A stretch of DNA of 62,458 nucleotides from Clostridiales bacterium (GTDB taxonomy: Bacteria > Bacillota > Clostridia > Oscillospirales > Oscillospiraceae): the NCBI GenBank assembly GCA_004557075.1, contig SFEX01000028.1:1-62458 (forward strand), given 5' to 3'. The translations under genes were made by a program, and so were the position numbers. The notes beneath the pieces are model-generated. The model worked only from the letters and a program-made list of their open reading frames with translations. It did no database searches and had not been told where the DNA came from. This document shows, piece by piece, positions 15,571-24,783 of this stretch; the first letter of the stretch is position 1, and each line of letters begins with the position of its first letter.

Positions 15571-16853
15571 TGAAAGAAAACAGACTGAGAACCCTTTATG
15601 AAAAGGACGGAACAAAAAAAGTTCTTGCATCGCTCCTGTCGATACTCATAGGTCTCATCGTCGGCAGCATTATCGTCGCCATAGTCGGCTTCAGCAAGCC
15701 AGGCATGGGCGGCAAAAGCGTCTGGGACGGTATAAGGCTCATCTTCGCCGGACTTTTCAGCACCGGACGCGATGCCTCCGGCATTCTCACCTGGGGCTTT
15801 AACCCCACGAGCTTCGGCAACATGCTCTTCAGGGCTACCCCGCTGGTCATGACCGGTCTTTCCGTTGCGGTTGCATTCAAAACGGGTCTGTTCAACATCG
15901 GCGCTCCGGGTCAGTACCTCATGGGCACGATGGTGACCCTCATGCTCGCGCTCGGCATCCCCTCCGACGCGGTGCATCCCGTTATCATATGGTTCATCGC
16001 ATTCTTCGGCGGCATGCTCGCCGGTGCGCTCTGGGGCGCGATACCGGGACTTGTCAAGGCGTATCTGAACATAAACGAGGTTCTTGCGTGTATCATGACA
16101 AACTGGATAGCCGCAAATATCGTCACCTGGATGTTCGATATAAGCAACTTCAAGAACGTCACCGAGGGCACCAAGACCGGTTATATCTATAAAACCACCT
16201 TTAACGACGTTGCGACCTCCAAGCTCGGTCTTGACCACCTCTTCCCCGGCTCTCAGGTCAACGGCGGCATAATAGTTGCGATAATCATCGCGATAATCGT
16301 TTTCATCATAATGAACAAGACCACGCTCGGCTATGAGCTCAAAGCCTGCGGCTCGAACCGTCACTGCGCCCGCTACGCCGGCATAAAGGACAAGCGCAAC
16401 ATCGTGCTGTCCATGGCGATCTCCGGCGCGCTTGCGGCGGCCGGCGGCTCGCTGTACTATCTGTCGGGCAACACCGAGTTTTACTGGTCTACCTATCAGG
16501 CTCTGCCTGCGGAGGGCTTTAACGGCATCGCCGTCGCTCTGCTGGCGACGAATAACCCCATCGCCGTCATATTCACAGCAATATTCATGTCAATGCTTGA
16601 TATCGCTGGCTTGCAGCTTACGAATCTGACCGCGTACAACGAGTACATAACCGACGTTGTTATCGCCGCGATCGTTTATCTGAGCGCATTCTCCTTAGTG
16701 ATAAGGATGCTGCTCGACGGCAGGAAAAAGCGCAAGGCTTCCGCCGACGTAAGCACGCCAGGTGAGGACAAAAAGGCGGATGATGAACCCGCCGAGCCCG
16801 AGCCCGAACCACCGGAACCGGACGATAACGAGAAAGGAGGCGAGCAGACATGA
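15570..16853 (+). CDS. Nucleoside ABC transporter permease 1
   Basis: 427 residues, NupP/YufP-like permease of the branched-chain/BMP type (about eight to ten helices). Recognisable parts: TGLSVAVAFKTGLFNIGAPG, the conserved cytoplasmic loop TTLGYELKACGSNRHCARYAGI and PAEGFNGIAVALLA. The C-terminal 45 residues form an acidic, proline-rich tail (EPEPEPPEPDDNE), unusual for the family. It overlaps the second permease gene by four bases (ATGA). Confidence 0.93.
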   Translation: MKENRLRTLYEKDGTKKVLASLLSILIGLIVGSIIVAIVGFSKPGMGGKSVWDGIRLIFAGLFSTGRDASGILTWGFNPTSFGNMLFRATPLVMTGLSVAVAFKTGLFNIGAPGQYLMGTMVTLMLALGIPSDAVHPVIIWFIAFFGGMLAGALWGAIPGLVKAYLNINEVLACIMTNWIAANIVTWMFDISNFKNVTEGTKTGYIYKTTFNDVATSKLGLDHLFPGSQVNGGIIVAIIIAIIVFIIMNKTTLGYELKACGSNRHCARYAGIKDKRNIVLSMAISGALAAAGGSLYYLSGNTEFYWSTYQALPAEGFNGIAVALLATNNPIAVIFTAIFMSMLDIAGLQLTNLTAYNEYITDVVIAAIVYLSAFSLVIRMLLDGRKKRKASADVSTPGEDKKADDEPAEPEPEPPEPDDNEKGGEQT

Positions 16854-17881
16854 TATTTCTTATACAGCAGACTCTGCTCTACGCAGTTCCTCTTATGATC
16901 GTCGCGCTCGCCGGATGCTTTGCAGAGCGAAGTGGTATCATAAACCTCGCTCTTGAAGGTATCATGATCTTCGGTGCGTTCATCGGCGTTCTCTTTATCC
17001 GCACGATGCAGACAAACGAAACCTACCTCGCGGCAAAGGCCGCAGGCGACTGGATGACCCTCCAGGGTCTCGAGCTGCTTGCAATGCTCGCGGCCGCCGT
17101 TATGGGCGCGATATTCTCGTTGCTGCTCAGCTTCGCCTCAATAAACCTGCGCGCCGACCAGACCATCGGCGGCACGGCTCTGAACCTTCTGGCCCCCGCG
17201 CTTGTTCTGTTCTTCATCCGCATCATCGCAAACCAGAACACTCTCCAGATGGCAACGGGCGACTCGGCGAGCTGGTTCATGCTCAAAAAGTCCACCTTCG
17301 GCGTGGATAAATCCGTTGAATGGGGCTTTTTCAAGGAGCTTCTGCTCAACAAGGCGTATCTTGCGACCTATGTCTGCATACTCCTGTTTATCATTCTGTC
17401 GATCATTCTCTATAAAACGCGCTTCGGTCTGCGTCTGCGCTCCTGCGGCGAAAATCCGCAGGCTGCCGACTCGCTGGGCATAAATGTTTACAAAATGCGC
17501 TATGCCGGCACTACCATATCCGGCGCGCTTGCCGGTATGGGCGGCTTTGTCTATGCCCTGACGACGGCCAACTGCTCCTCCAACGGCGACGTCGCCGGTT
17601 TTGGCTTCCTCGCTTTGGCTGTCATGATTTTCGGTAACTGGAAGCCGCTCAATATCGCTTTCGCGTCGCTGCTGTTCGGTCTGTTCAAGTGCATTGCGTC
17701 GGCATACACCAGCCTCGACATAAACGGCGACGGGATCTATGCTCTTGCGCAGCTCGGTATAAGCTCCCACCTGTACCGCATGCTGCCCTATATCATCACC
17801 CTGCTCGTTCTTGCGTTCACCTCCAAGCGCTCGCGCGCGCCAAAGGCGGAAGGCATCCCCTACGAAAAGGGCCAGAGATAG
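16850..17881 (+). CDS. Nucleoside ABC transporter permease 2
   Basis: 343 residues, NupQ/YufQ-like partner permease. Early GCFAERSGIINLALEGIMI and the coupling loop FGLRLRSCGENPQAADSLGI identify it. Last gene of the transporter operon: its stop is followed at once by a strong terminator. With the lipoprotein at 12699 and deoD, udk and tdk it forms a complete nucleoside uptake and salvage set. Confidence 0.94.
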   Translation: MIFLIQQTLLYAVPLMIVALAGCFAERSGIINLALEGIMIFGAFIGVLFIRTMQTNETYLAAKAAGDWMTLQGLELLAMLAAAVMGAIFSLLLSFASINLRADQTIGGTALNLLAPALVLFFIRIIANQNTLQMATGDSASWFMLKKSTFGVDKSVEWGFFKELLLNKAYLATYVCILLFIILSIILYKTRFGLRLRSCGENPQAADSLGINVYKMRYAGTTISGALAGMGGFVYALTTANCSSNGDVAGFGFLALAVMIFGNWKPLNIAFASLLFGLFKCIASAYTSLDINGDGIYALAQLGISSHLYRMLPYIITLLVLAFTSKRSRAPKAEGIPYEKGQR

Positions 17882-17898
17882 TTTTATATGCAAAAAAT

Positions 17899-17925
17899 GC
17901 ACAGGCAAAAGCCTGTGCGTTTTTT
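17899..17925. terminator. Bidirectional terminator after the transporter operon
   Basis: GCACAGGC / GCCTGTGC stem with AAAA loop, A run before, T6 after; shared by the convergent gene at 17941. Confidence 0.85.
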
Positions 17926-17940
17926 CTATCCATTATAAGC

Positions 17941-18402
17941 TTATGCCAGCGAGCCGACCGATATGACGCCGAATGTCAGCAGCATAACGATAATTCCTGC
18001 GACTATAACGCCCATCAATATGGCCGGCAGCGCGTTTTTTAGGCGCATATCCAGCAGCGACGCCGCCAGAGCGCCCGTCCACGCGCCCGTTCCCGGCAGC
18101 GGGATGGCAACGAGGATAAACAGCCCCCAGAAGCTGTATTGCTGGATAGTCTTTGCTTTCTTCTCTCCCTTGCGCTCCAGCCACTCGGTGAATCTCACGA
18201 GTATACCATGCTTTTTCATCCAATTAATAATATGTCGCGTTATCAGAATCAGGATAGGGATAGGCAGCATATTGCCTACAACGCCTATGGCAAATGCCAG
18301 CCAGGGGTCAAGCCCTGCGGCGATACCGACCGGTATCGCGCCCCTTATTTCAAGAACCGGCAGCATAGCCGTGAAAAGCGTTTTCAGTATGTCTAAAAGC
18401 AT
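17941..18402 (-). CDS. COG2426-type small membrane protein
   Basis: 153 residues, about four helices, of the family often labelled putative small multidrug export protein (COG2426), for which no transport activity is proven. Typical motifs: ELRGAIP-like LEIRGAIPVGIAAGLDPW, GNMLPIPILILI, and IPLPGTGAWTGALAASLL. It is the last gene of the recJ-relA-dtd-MBL group, 15 bp after the MBL gene. Confidence 0.8.
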   Translation of the reverse strand: MLLDILKTLFTAMLPVLEIRGAIPVGIAAGLDPWLAFAIGVVGNMLPIPILILITRHIINWMKKHGILVRFTEWLERKGEKKAKTIQQYSFWGLFILVAIPLPGTGAWTGALAASLLDMRLKNALPAILMGVIVAGIIVMLLTFGVISVGSLA

Positions 18403-18417
18403 ATGTGTCTCCGGAAA

Positions 18418-19032
18418 TTAGAATTTTGCCATGGCCTCCCGGCAATAGTGGTTGAAGCGGCGCTCCCGCTCAAGGGTGGAAGCATCCATGTGGCCGGGGT
18501 AGACCTCGTAATCGCCCTCCAGCTCGCATATTTTCCTGATCGATCTCATCTCCTGGCGCATGCTTCCGCCGGGCAGATCGGCTCTGCCGCAGCTTCCTCT
18601 GAACAGGGTATCGCCGGTGAAAAGAGCGCTGCCGCAGATCAGGGAAACGCTTCCGGGCGTGTGCCCCGGAGTTGCCAGCACCTTGAATTCAAGTCCCGCC
18701 TCGACGACAACATCGCCGTCATCATAGTATTTTCCGCCCTCGGGCATCTTGAACTTCATACCGCTCATGCCGACTTCATAGCCCTCGTCGCGGGGGTTTA
18801 TATACAGCGCGCAGCCGGTCTGCTCCATTATCTCATTCACGGCGCCGACGTGGTCAAAGTGGCCGTGCGTGAGCATGATCGCCTCGCATTTGAGGTGGTT
18901 TTGCTCGATATAGTCCATTATTGTGTTGCTCTCATCGCCCGGGTCTATTACGACACAGGCAAGCGTGCCCTCGTTTATAACGACGTAGCAGTTTGTTTCA
19001 AGCTGTCCGACGGGTAATGTTTTTACGTTCAT
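18418..19032 (-). CDS. MBL-fold metallo-hydrolase (glyoxalase II-like)
   Basis: 204 residues. The zinc-binding HxHxDH appears as THGHFDHVGA, the second His in TPGHTPGSV, the bridging Asp in FTGDTLFRGSCGR, and a final His in YPGHMDAST. This matches the short bacterial YcbL/GloB-like hydrolases of thioesters. No proof that lactoylglutathione is the substrate; Clostridia usually lack glutathione, so another thiol ester is likely. One base after dtd. Confidence 0.87.
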   Translation of the reverse strand: MNVKTLPVGQLETNCYVVINEGTLACVVIDPGDESNTIMDYIEQNHLKCEAIMLTHGHFDHVGAVNEIMEQTGCALYINPRDEGYEVGMSGMKFKMPEGGKYYDDGDVVVEAGLEFKVLATPGHTPGSVSLICGSALFTGDTLFRGSCGRADLPGGSMRQEMRSIRKICELEGDYEVYPGHMDASTLERERRFNHYCREAMAKF

Positions 19033-19033
19033 G

Positions 19034-19477
19034 TCAAAGCTCCCTTGTATCCAAAATAATCGTTACCGGGCCGTCGTTGACGGAGCTGACCTTCATCTCA
19101 GCGCCGAACTCGCCCGTTCCCACCTTGAAGCCGCGGCCGCGGCACTCGGAAATGACCTTCTCATAAAGCGGTATCGCCTTTTCCGGGCGAGCCGCCTTTG
19201 AAAAGCCCGGCCTGCGCGACTTGCAGTCGGCAAACAGGGTAAACTGGCTTATTATCAGAAGCTCGGCTCCCGCATCGGCGGGATTTACGTTCATCTTCCC
19301 CGCCTCGTCCTCAAAAACTCTCAGGCCGCAGATCTTGTCGGCAATTTTTACTGCCTCGGCCTCCTCGTCGTCGGCGTGCACGCCGAGCAGCACGAGAAAG
19401 CCCTTACCTATGCTGCTTTTTACTTCGCCTCCTATTGCGACAGAAGCGCTGTCGACTCTTGTAACTACAGCTCTCAT
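19034..19477 (-). CDS. dtd: D-aminoacyl-tRNA deacylase
   Basis: 147 residues, the standard length. It removes D-amino acids (D-Tyr and others, also Gly-tRNA-Ala) from tRNA. Active-site motifs SQFTLFAD and the cross-subunit GPVT (here NDGPVTIIL) are both intact. Overlaps relA by four bases (ATGA). Confidence 0.95.
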   Translation of the reverse strand: MRAVVTRVDSASVAIGGEVKSSIGKGFLVLLGVHADDEEAEAVKIADKICGLRVFEDEAGKMNVNPADAGAELLIISQFTLFADCKSRRPGFSKAARPEKAIPLYEKVISECRGRGFKVGTGEFGAEMKVSSVNDGPVTIILDTREL

Positions 19478-21711
19478 TTTTTACCTCCGTTTCTGTTGAC
19501 CTCGACCACACCCGGCAGCGCCGCCAGCTTGTTTACCACGACTCTAAGCTCATCGAGCCCGGTCGTTTCAAGCGTGATGTTCACGATCGACTTATCGCCG
19601 GTGTCACGGGCGTTTATGGTGCGCACCTTGGAATTTAGCGTATTCAGGATGGATGCAATATCCATGATAAGGCCGTTGCGCTCGCGCGAGACTACCGTTA
19701 TGGCGGTCGCGTAGCTCTCCTTTATCTCATCGGCCCAGCTCACGCTTATCCAGCGTCCGATATCCTCCGCGGTGAACTCGCGCCGGATATAGTTTGCGCA
19801 GTCCGTGCGGTGTATGGATACGCCCTGCCCGCGCGTGATATAGCCGACGATATCGTCGCCGGGTATGGGTGTGCAGCAACGCGAAAACTTTATAAGGCAG
19901 TTATCAAGCCCCTCTACAAGCACACCGTGGACGGGCTTTATATTTTTCCTGCTCTGATTCTCCCTGCGCTCGGCGGCCTCCGTTACCTTTTCAAGCACGG
20001 TTTTTTTGCCGTTGACATGGTGCAGGCGCGCAAGCTCGTCCTTTATTCGGTTGACGGCTCTCGTCGCCGCCATGCCGCCATAGCCGATAGCGGCGTACAT
20101 ATCGTCAAGGCTGGCATAGGACACCTTTTTCAGAAGCTGCGGCAGCACCTCCTCGTCGGTGATGTCCTCCATCCGCAGTCCCTTGTTCTTCAGCTCCGCC
20201 TCAAACATCGCGCGGCCGCGCTCAATGTTCTCCTCGCGGCGCTCTTTCTTGAACCACTGCTTTATCTTAGTTCTGGCAGAGCCGCTTTTGGCGATATTGA
20301 GCCAGTCGCGGCTGGGGCCTGTGGCGTTCTTCGAGGTTCGCACCTCCACGATATCTCCGTTTTGCAGAACATAATCGAAAGTGACGATGCGCCCGTTGAC
20401 GGAGGCGCCGACCATGCTGTTGCCTACGGCGGAGTGTATGCTGTAGGCGAAATCTATCGGCGTCGCACCGGCAGGCAGGTTTATGACATCGCCCTTTGGA
20501 GAGAACACAAACACCTCGTCGGCGAACATATCTATCTTCAGGTTGTGGAAAAAGTCCGTTGCGTCGGATTCCTGCTGACTCTCGAGCAGCTTGCGCACCC
20601 ACGCGAATTTTTCCTCGTCGCCGTTTTTCAGTCCGGAATCGCCCATCTTATACTTCCAGTGCGCGGCGATACCGTATTCGGCTGTGCGGTGCATATCCCA
20701 TGTGCGTATCTGCACCTCGAAGGGTATGCCCTCTGAGCCTATGACGGTCGTGTGTACGCTCTGGTACATGTTGGGCTTGGGTGTTGATATATAGTCCTTG
20801 AAGCGCCCCGGCACGGGCTTGAACATATCGTGGATTATTCCCAAAACATTGTAGCAGTCGGGAATGGTGTCGACAATAACGCGGAATGCGCAAAGGTCGA
20901 AGATGCCGTTGATGTCTATTTTCTGGGCATACATCTTCCTGTAAATGCTGTATATATGCTTTATGCGGCTGTAGACCGTGACCTCCAAGCCCTCGTCACG
21001 GAGGCGCTTTTTCATCTTCTCCTCCATGCTCTGCATAAAGCTCTCCAGCGTGTCCATACGGGACTGGAGCGTGCTCATGATCTCGTTGTAGCCGGTCGGG
21101 TCAAGGTACATGAGAGCAAGATCCTCCAGCTCCCACTTGGCCTTCTGCATGCCGAGGCGATGGGCTATGGGCGCATAGATCTCCATCGTCTCAAGGGATT
21201 TTATGCGCTGCTTCTCCTCGGTCTGATACGCCATGGTGCGCATATTATGCAGGCGGTCGGCTATCTTGATGAGAATGACGCGGATGTCCTTGGACATTGC
21301 CATGAGCATCTTGCGCAGATTTTCCATCTGCTCGTCTTCCTTGCTGGTGTACTGCACACGGGTCAGCTTGGTAACGCCCTCGACGATATTCGCTACCGGC
21401 TCACCGAACTGCCGCGCGATATCGTGATAGGTAAGCTGCGTGTCCTCGATGACGTCGTGCAGCAGAGCCGCGGCTATCGAGTCCTCGTCAAGCCCCATGT
21501 CCACGGCGATATCGGCAGCCGCGACGCAGTGGGTGACATACGGAGAGCCGTCGCGCCGGAGCTGGCCGGAATGCGCAAGGCGCGCCATCGCGTAGGCGGC
21601 CTCTATCCTGCCCATGTCCATGTCGGTGCCGCTGTCCTCGATCTTCTTCCGCAGGGATGCAAACATCTCGTCCGGGTCAAGTATTACGTTTTGGGTGTCT
21701 TTTTCTGCCAT
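19474..21711 (-). CDS. relA: RelA/SpoT (p)ppGpp synthetase/hydrolase
   Basis: 745 residues. Makes and degrades the stringent-response alarmone. In order: HD hydrolase domain (about 45-200; HDVIEDT and IKIADRLHNMRT), synthetase domain (about 235-350; YSRIKHIYSIYRKM), TGS domain (VFVFSPKGDVINLPAGATP), and C-terminal ACT domain (VVSRERNGLIMDIASIL). Both enzymatic domains keep their motifs, so it should be bifunctional. Its start lies within the recJ 3' end (28-bp overlap), giving coupled translation. Confidence 0.95.
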   Translation of the reverse strand: MAEKDTQNVILDPDEMFASLRKKIEDSGTDMDMGRIEAAYAMARLAHSGQLRRDGSPYVTHCVAAADIAVDMGLDEDSIAAALLHDVIEDTQLTYHDIARQFGEPVANIVEGVTKLTRVQYTSKEDEQMENLRKMLMAMSKDIRVILIKIADRLHNMRTMAYQTEEKQRIKSLETMEIYAPIAHRLGMQKAKWELEDLALMYLDPTGYNEIMSTLQSRMDTLESFMQSMEEKMKKRLRDEGLEVTVYSRIKHIYSIYRKMYAQKIDINGIFDLCAFRVIVDTIPDCYNVLGIIHDMFKPVPGRFKDYISTPKPNMYQSVHTTVIGSEGIPFEVQIRTWDMHRTAEYGIAAHWKYKMGDSGLKNGDEEKFAWVRKLLESQQESDATDFFHNLKIDMFADEVFVFSPKGDVINLPAGATPIDFAYSIHSAVGNSMVGASVNGRIVTFDYVLQNGDIVEVRTSKNATGPSRDWLNIAKSGSARTKIKQWFKKERREENIERGRAMFEAELKNKGLRMEDITDEEVLPQLLKKVSYASLDDMYAAIGYGGMAATRAVNRIKDELARLHHVNGKKTVLEKVTEAAERRENQSRKNIKPVHGVLVEGLDNCLIKFSRCCTPIPGDDIVGYITRGQGVSIHRTDCANYIRREFTAEDIGRWISVSWADEIKESYATAITVVSRERNGLIMDIASILNTLNSKVRTINARDTGDKSIVNITLETTGLDELRVVVNKLAALPGVVEVNRNGGKK

Positions 21712-23723
21712 TGCAAACGTCTCGCTTTCAAACGTTTTATAAGCTTTGAGTCATCTAAATTTACCTTTCCGGCCTTGGGGACTATCCTCGCACCGAGCAC
21801 GGAACCGGGTATGGCGGAGCGGAGCAGCCCCAGCTCGCTCAGCGCCAAAAGGCAAATGCAAAAGCGCTCCGGCTCAAGTCCATTGGGGCATTGGCGGATC
21901 ACACCGTCGATATCCGAGGCAACCGCGCCTCCCGCCGCCTGGATCCGGCGCCACGCTTTCACGAACGCGCCCCTGTCCGGGCAATAGGCCGCCGCCTCGG
22001 AGGCGGGCATACCCCTGAGCAGCCGCTCACACAGCGGGCGCGGGTCGTGCCGCCTTACAGCCGTAAGCTGAAGCTGTACGCTGCTGCGGAATCTGAACTC
22101 GTTTATCTGCGGAGTGAACGCGATATCAACGCAGTCGCCTACGCCGACGCCTAACTCCTCCTGTGTGTGCGAAAAGAACACGCATTCAAAGCTGCATCCC
22201 CTGAAGCTTACGCTCAGGCGCAGGTGCTTTCCGCCGCCGATGGGCATCAGCCGTTCGAGCCTCGCTCCCAATATGCACATTGTCGGCCTCGGGTTCCCGC
22301 TGCCGAATGGCTCAAGCATTGAGAGCGACTCGACCCCCTCCATGTTCAGCATTTTTGGGTCCCTGATCTCAATGTCGCAGTTTAGCGTGGGCAGCTCCTC
22401 GGGCTTGTTTTGCTTGTAATACTCCCCGAGAGCGGCGCAAAATTCATGAAGCTTGCTGCGCTTTATGTTCAGCCCCGCCGCCAGCGCATGGCCGCCGAAG
22501 CCCTCAAGATATTCCGAGCACGCGGACAGTGCGTCGAACAGATTAAAGCCTCCGAAGCTGCGGCATGAACCCTTGCCCTTTTCACCGTCGAGACATATCA
22601 TAATTGTCGGCAGAGAATACTGCTCGGCAAGCTTGGACGCGGCGATGCCGATCACGCCCTGATGCCACTTCTCGCTCGCGAGCACGATCGGCGTCTCGGG
22701 CTTTTTCCCGTCCATCATTCCCGAGGCGTCGTCCCAGATCTCAGTTTCAAGATGCTGCCTGCGGCGGTTTAATTCGCACAGCTCTGCGGCAAGCCTGCAC
22801 GCCTCGGCTCTGTCGCTTGTCATAAGCAATTTGCCCGCGACGGAGACGCAGCCTAATCTGCCGGCGGCGTTCAGTCTCGGCGCAAGGGTAAAGCCTATGG
22901 TCGAGGAGGATATTTTTTTGTCCTCAACGCCCGATTCATGCAGAAGCGCCGCAATACCGGGACGGGAGGTCTGCTCGATCATGCCAAGCCCCATGCGGAC
23001 GATATAGCGGTTCTCGTCCGTCAGCGGCACCACGTCCGCGACAGTGCCGATAGCGACAAGGTCCGCGTAATGCCGCAGCACCTCCGCGCCCTTGCCCTCC
23101 ACTGCGCAGATGAGCTTCATCGCGACGCCGACTCCGGCCAGATTTTTGTTCGGGTAGCCGCAGCCGAGCTGCTTCGGGTCGATGACCGCGACCGCATCCG
23201 GCAAGGTCTGCTCGCGGCATTCGTGGTGGTCTGTTATGATAAGGTCAACTCCGACCTCCCTCGCGTGCTTTGCCTCCTCTGCCGCGGTTATGCCGCAGTC
23301 AACGCTTATTATGAGGCTGACGCCGCGGCTTTTGAGCTTGTCTATGGCGGGGATGTTAAGGCCGTAGCCCTCCTCTATTCTGTCCGGTATATAGGGATAG
23401 CAGCTTATCCCCCGGTTGCGCAGCCAGTCGGTCAGAAGGCAGGTTGACGTTATTCCGTCAACGTCATAGTCGCCATAAACGGCAACGGTCTCTCCTTTCT
23501 CAAACGCTGTCTTTATGCGCCGCACCGCCTTGTCCATGTCCTTCATGCGCATGGGGTCGATGAGGCTCTCCTCCCCGCAGTGCAGGAATTTTTCCGCTTC
23601 CTCCGCCGTGCTGATGCCGCGAATGTTCAGCAGCGCCGCCAGCAGCGGCGGATATCCCGCAGCCAGCAGCGCCTCAGGTATCTCGCCTGAGCGCTCTGAT
23701 ATTTTCCATTTACTGTAATTCAT
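21684..23723 (-). CDS. recJ: Single-strand-specific exonuclease RecJ
   Basis: 679 residues. A 5'-3' single-strand DNA exonuclease for repair and recombination. DHH phosphoesterase motifs: VYGDYDVDGITS, VDCGIT, and TDHHE; DHHA1 domain with KEGKGSCRSFGGFNLF-like GEKGKGSCRSFGGF, and GGHALAAGL. The C-terminal part carries an OB fold and a further domain. First gene of a five-gene minus-strand group. Confidence 0.94.
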   Translation of the reverse strand: MNYSKWKISERSGEIPEALLAAGYPPLLAALLNIRGISTAEEAEKFLHCGEESLIDPMRMKDMDKAVRRIKTAFEKGETVAVYGDYDVDGITSTCLLTDWLRNRGISCYPYIPDRIEEGYGLNIPAIDKLKSRGVSLIISVDCGITAAEEAKHAREVGVDLIITDHHECREQTLPDAVAVIDPKQLGCGYPNKNLAGVGVAMKLICAVEGKGAEVLRHYADLVAIGTVADVVPLTDENRYIVRMGLGMIEQTSRPGIAALLHESGVEDKKISSSTIGFTLAPRLNAAGRLGCVSVAGKLLMTSDRAEACRLAAELCELNRRRQHLETEIWDDASGMMDGKKPETPIVLASEKWHQGVIGIAASKLAEQYSLPTIMICLDGEKGKGSCRSFGGFNLFDALSACSEYLEGFGGHALAAGLNIKRSKLHEFCAALGEYYKQNKPEELPTLNCDIEIRDPKMLNMEGVESLSMLEPFGSGNPRPTMCILGARLERLMPIGGGKHLRLSVSFRGCSFECVFFSHTQEELGVGVGDCVDIAFTPQINEFRFRSSVQLQLTAVRRHDPRPLCERLLRGMPASEAAAYCPDRGAFVKAWRRIQAAGGAVASDIDGVIRQCPNGLEPERFCICLLALSELGLLRSAIPGSVLGARIVPKAGKVNLDDSKLIKRLKARRLQWQKKTPKT

Positions 23724-23815
23724 TCATAAACACTACTTCACAATAATATTATAATAGAATATAATATCAAAATTAGCCGCCGAGCGCAAGTGCAAGGAAA
23801 GCATTTCTATAATTA

Positions 23816-23844
23816 TTGACATAAGCCTGTCTTAATGTTAAAAT
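23816..23844 (+). promoter_or_regulatory. tRNA-Leu promoter
   Basis: TTGACA (23816-23821), 17-bp spacer, TAAAAT (23839-23844), 14 bp before the tRNA. Confidence 0.7.
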
Positions 23845-23857
23845 AATTGAGATATAT

Positions 23858-23943
23858 GCCGGTGTGGTGGAATGGTAGACACGGCGGACTTAAAATCCTC
23901 TGATGCTTGCATCGTGCCGGTTCGAGTCCGGCCACCGGCACCA
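23858..23943 (+). tRNA. tRNA-Leu (anticodon TAA)
   Basis: 86 bases including encoded CCA. Acceptor arms GCCGGTG (23858-23864) and CACCGGC (23933-23939) pair fully. The anticodon loop is CTTAAAA, giving TAA. A long variable arm (CTGATGCTTGCATCG) shows class II structure, and the T arm is GCCGGTTCGAGTCCGGC. Confidence 0.96.
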
Positions 23944-23981
23944 AAAAACGACAGTCTCCCGATGGAGACTGTCGTTTTTTG
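23943..23981. terminator. Terminator after tRNA-Leu
   Basis: CGACAGTCTCC / GGAGACTGTCG stem with A6 before and T6 after; begins at the tRNA CCA end. Confidence 0.88.
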
Positions 23982-24068
23982 AGGTAATAAGTAATAGTGA
24001 ATAGTGAAGAAGTTGAAACGGACGATATATCGCTTGCGGCGAGCTTTTTTGATGCAAATTATTTTTTA

Positions 24069-24130
24069 GCAAAGTATACTTGACACTTTGTGCAAAGCTT
24101 GCTATACTATTTTTGCAAAGTTAACTTAGC
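24069..24130 (+). promoter_or_regulatory. Promoter flanked by two operator-like palindromes
   Basis: TTGACA (24080-24085), 17-bp spacer, TATACT (24103-24108). The dyads AGCAAAGTATACTTG (24068-24082) and GCAAAGTTAACTTAGC (24115-24130) lie on either side and share GCAAAGTwwACTT. A repressor bound to both would block the promoter; the XRE gene 18 bp downstream is the obvious candidate. Confidence 0.6.
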
Positions 24131-24147
24131 AAAAAAAGGATGTACAC

Positions 24148-24351
24148 ATGAAAACTAAAATTCGAGAGCTGAGGAAACAGAGGAAGATGTCGCAGGAGGA
24201 TCTGGCGGATGCCGTGGGCACCACTCGCCAGACCATCACCTCGATCGAGGTGGGAAAGTACACCGCTTCCCTCACCTTGGCCTACAAGATCGCCCATTTT
24301 TTCGGCATGAGCATCGAAGAAGTGTTCGATTTTTCTGATTTGGATCAATAA
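24148..24351 (+). CDS. Small XRE-family regulator
   Basis: 67 residues, one HTH domain and nothing else: RELRKQRKMSQEDLADAVGT, TRQTITSIEVGKYTASLTLA, ending FGMSIEEVFDFSDLDQ. This is the compact regulator type usually paired with a small membrane protein gene, which follows here after 13 bp. The flanking palindromes suggest autoregulation. Confidence 0.88.
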   Translation: MKTKIRELRKQRKMSQEDLADAVGTTRQTITSIEVGKYTASLTLAYKIAHFFGMSIEEVFDFSDLDQ

Positions 24352-24364
24352 AAGGAGCAATAAA

Positions 24365-24783
24365 ATGGATAGTTACCGCAAAAAGCTTAAAACGCAAAAT
24401 ATTCTCTACTGCATCGGCGCGGCGGCGCTGCTTGTCATACAAATTCTTGCCTTCACCGGCGTTGTGGTTCCTGTCGGCACGGGTGAGCGCTGGCACGGTT
24501 TTTACAATGGTTTCATCGCAGGAGCTGCTATGGGCGTTATGATCCTGTGCACAACGAGACATACATGAAAAAGCAGTACATAAAGGACAACGACGAGCGC
24601 AGCATCCAGATACACGCCAAGGGCAAAAGCACCGGGGCGACCATTTTCATGATTATTATTCTGCCCGTTGCCATCATTTTGGGATACTTTAATTCCACCG
24701 TGTTTTTATCCTGCATCGCGTGCGAGTTGGGTCTGTCGCTTCTGATAGCCTTCTCCAAGCTGTATTACAGCCGCAAGCTTTAA
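24365..24783 (+). pseudogene. Two-helix-pair membrane protein, split by frame change
   Basis: Two overlapping frames appear to be one ancestral gene. The first (24365-24568, 67 codons) has two helices and ends GVMILCTTRHT. The second (ATG at 24565, up to 24783) begins MKKQYIKDNDERSIQIHAKG and has two more helices. Relatives paired with such XRE genes read through from the second helix into R-N-E-x-x-x-K-K-x-Y-I-K-E-N-D-E-R; here that motif appears as HNETYMKKQYIKDNDER in the second frame, and about ten residues before it seem lost. The stop and the second ATG overlap as ATGA, so both halves could still be made by coupling. Confidence 0.6.

Noticed and set aside
23890..24072. Minus-strand 60-codon ORF containing CRWPDSNRH
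   Set aside because: It is the reverse strand of tRNA-Leu and its terminator; this text is a well-known false protein arising opposite tRNA genes.
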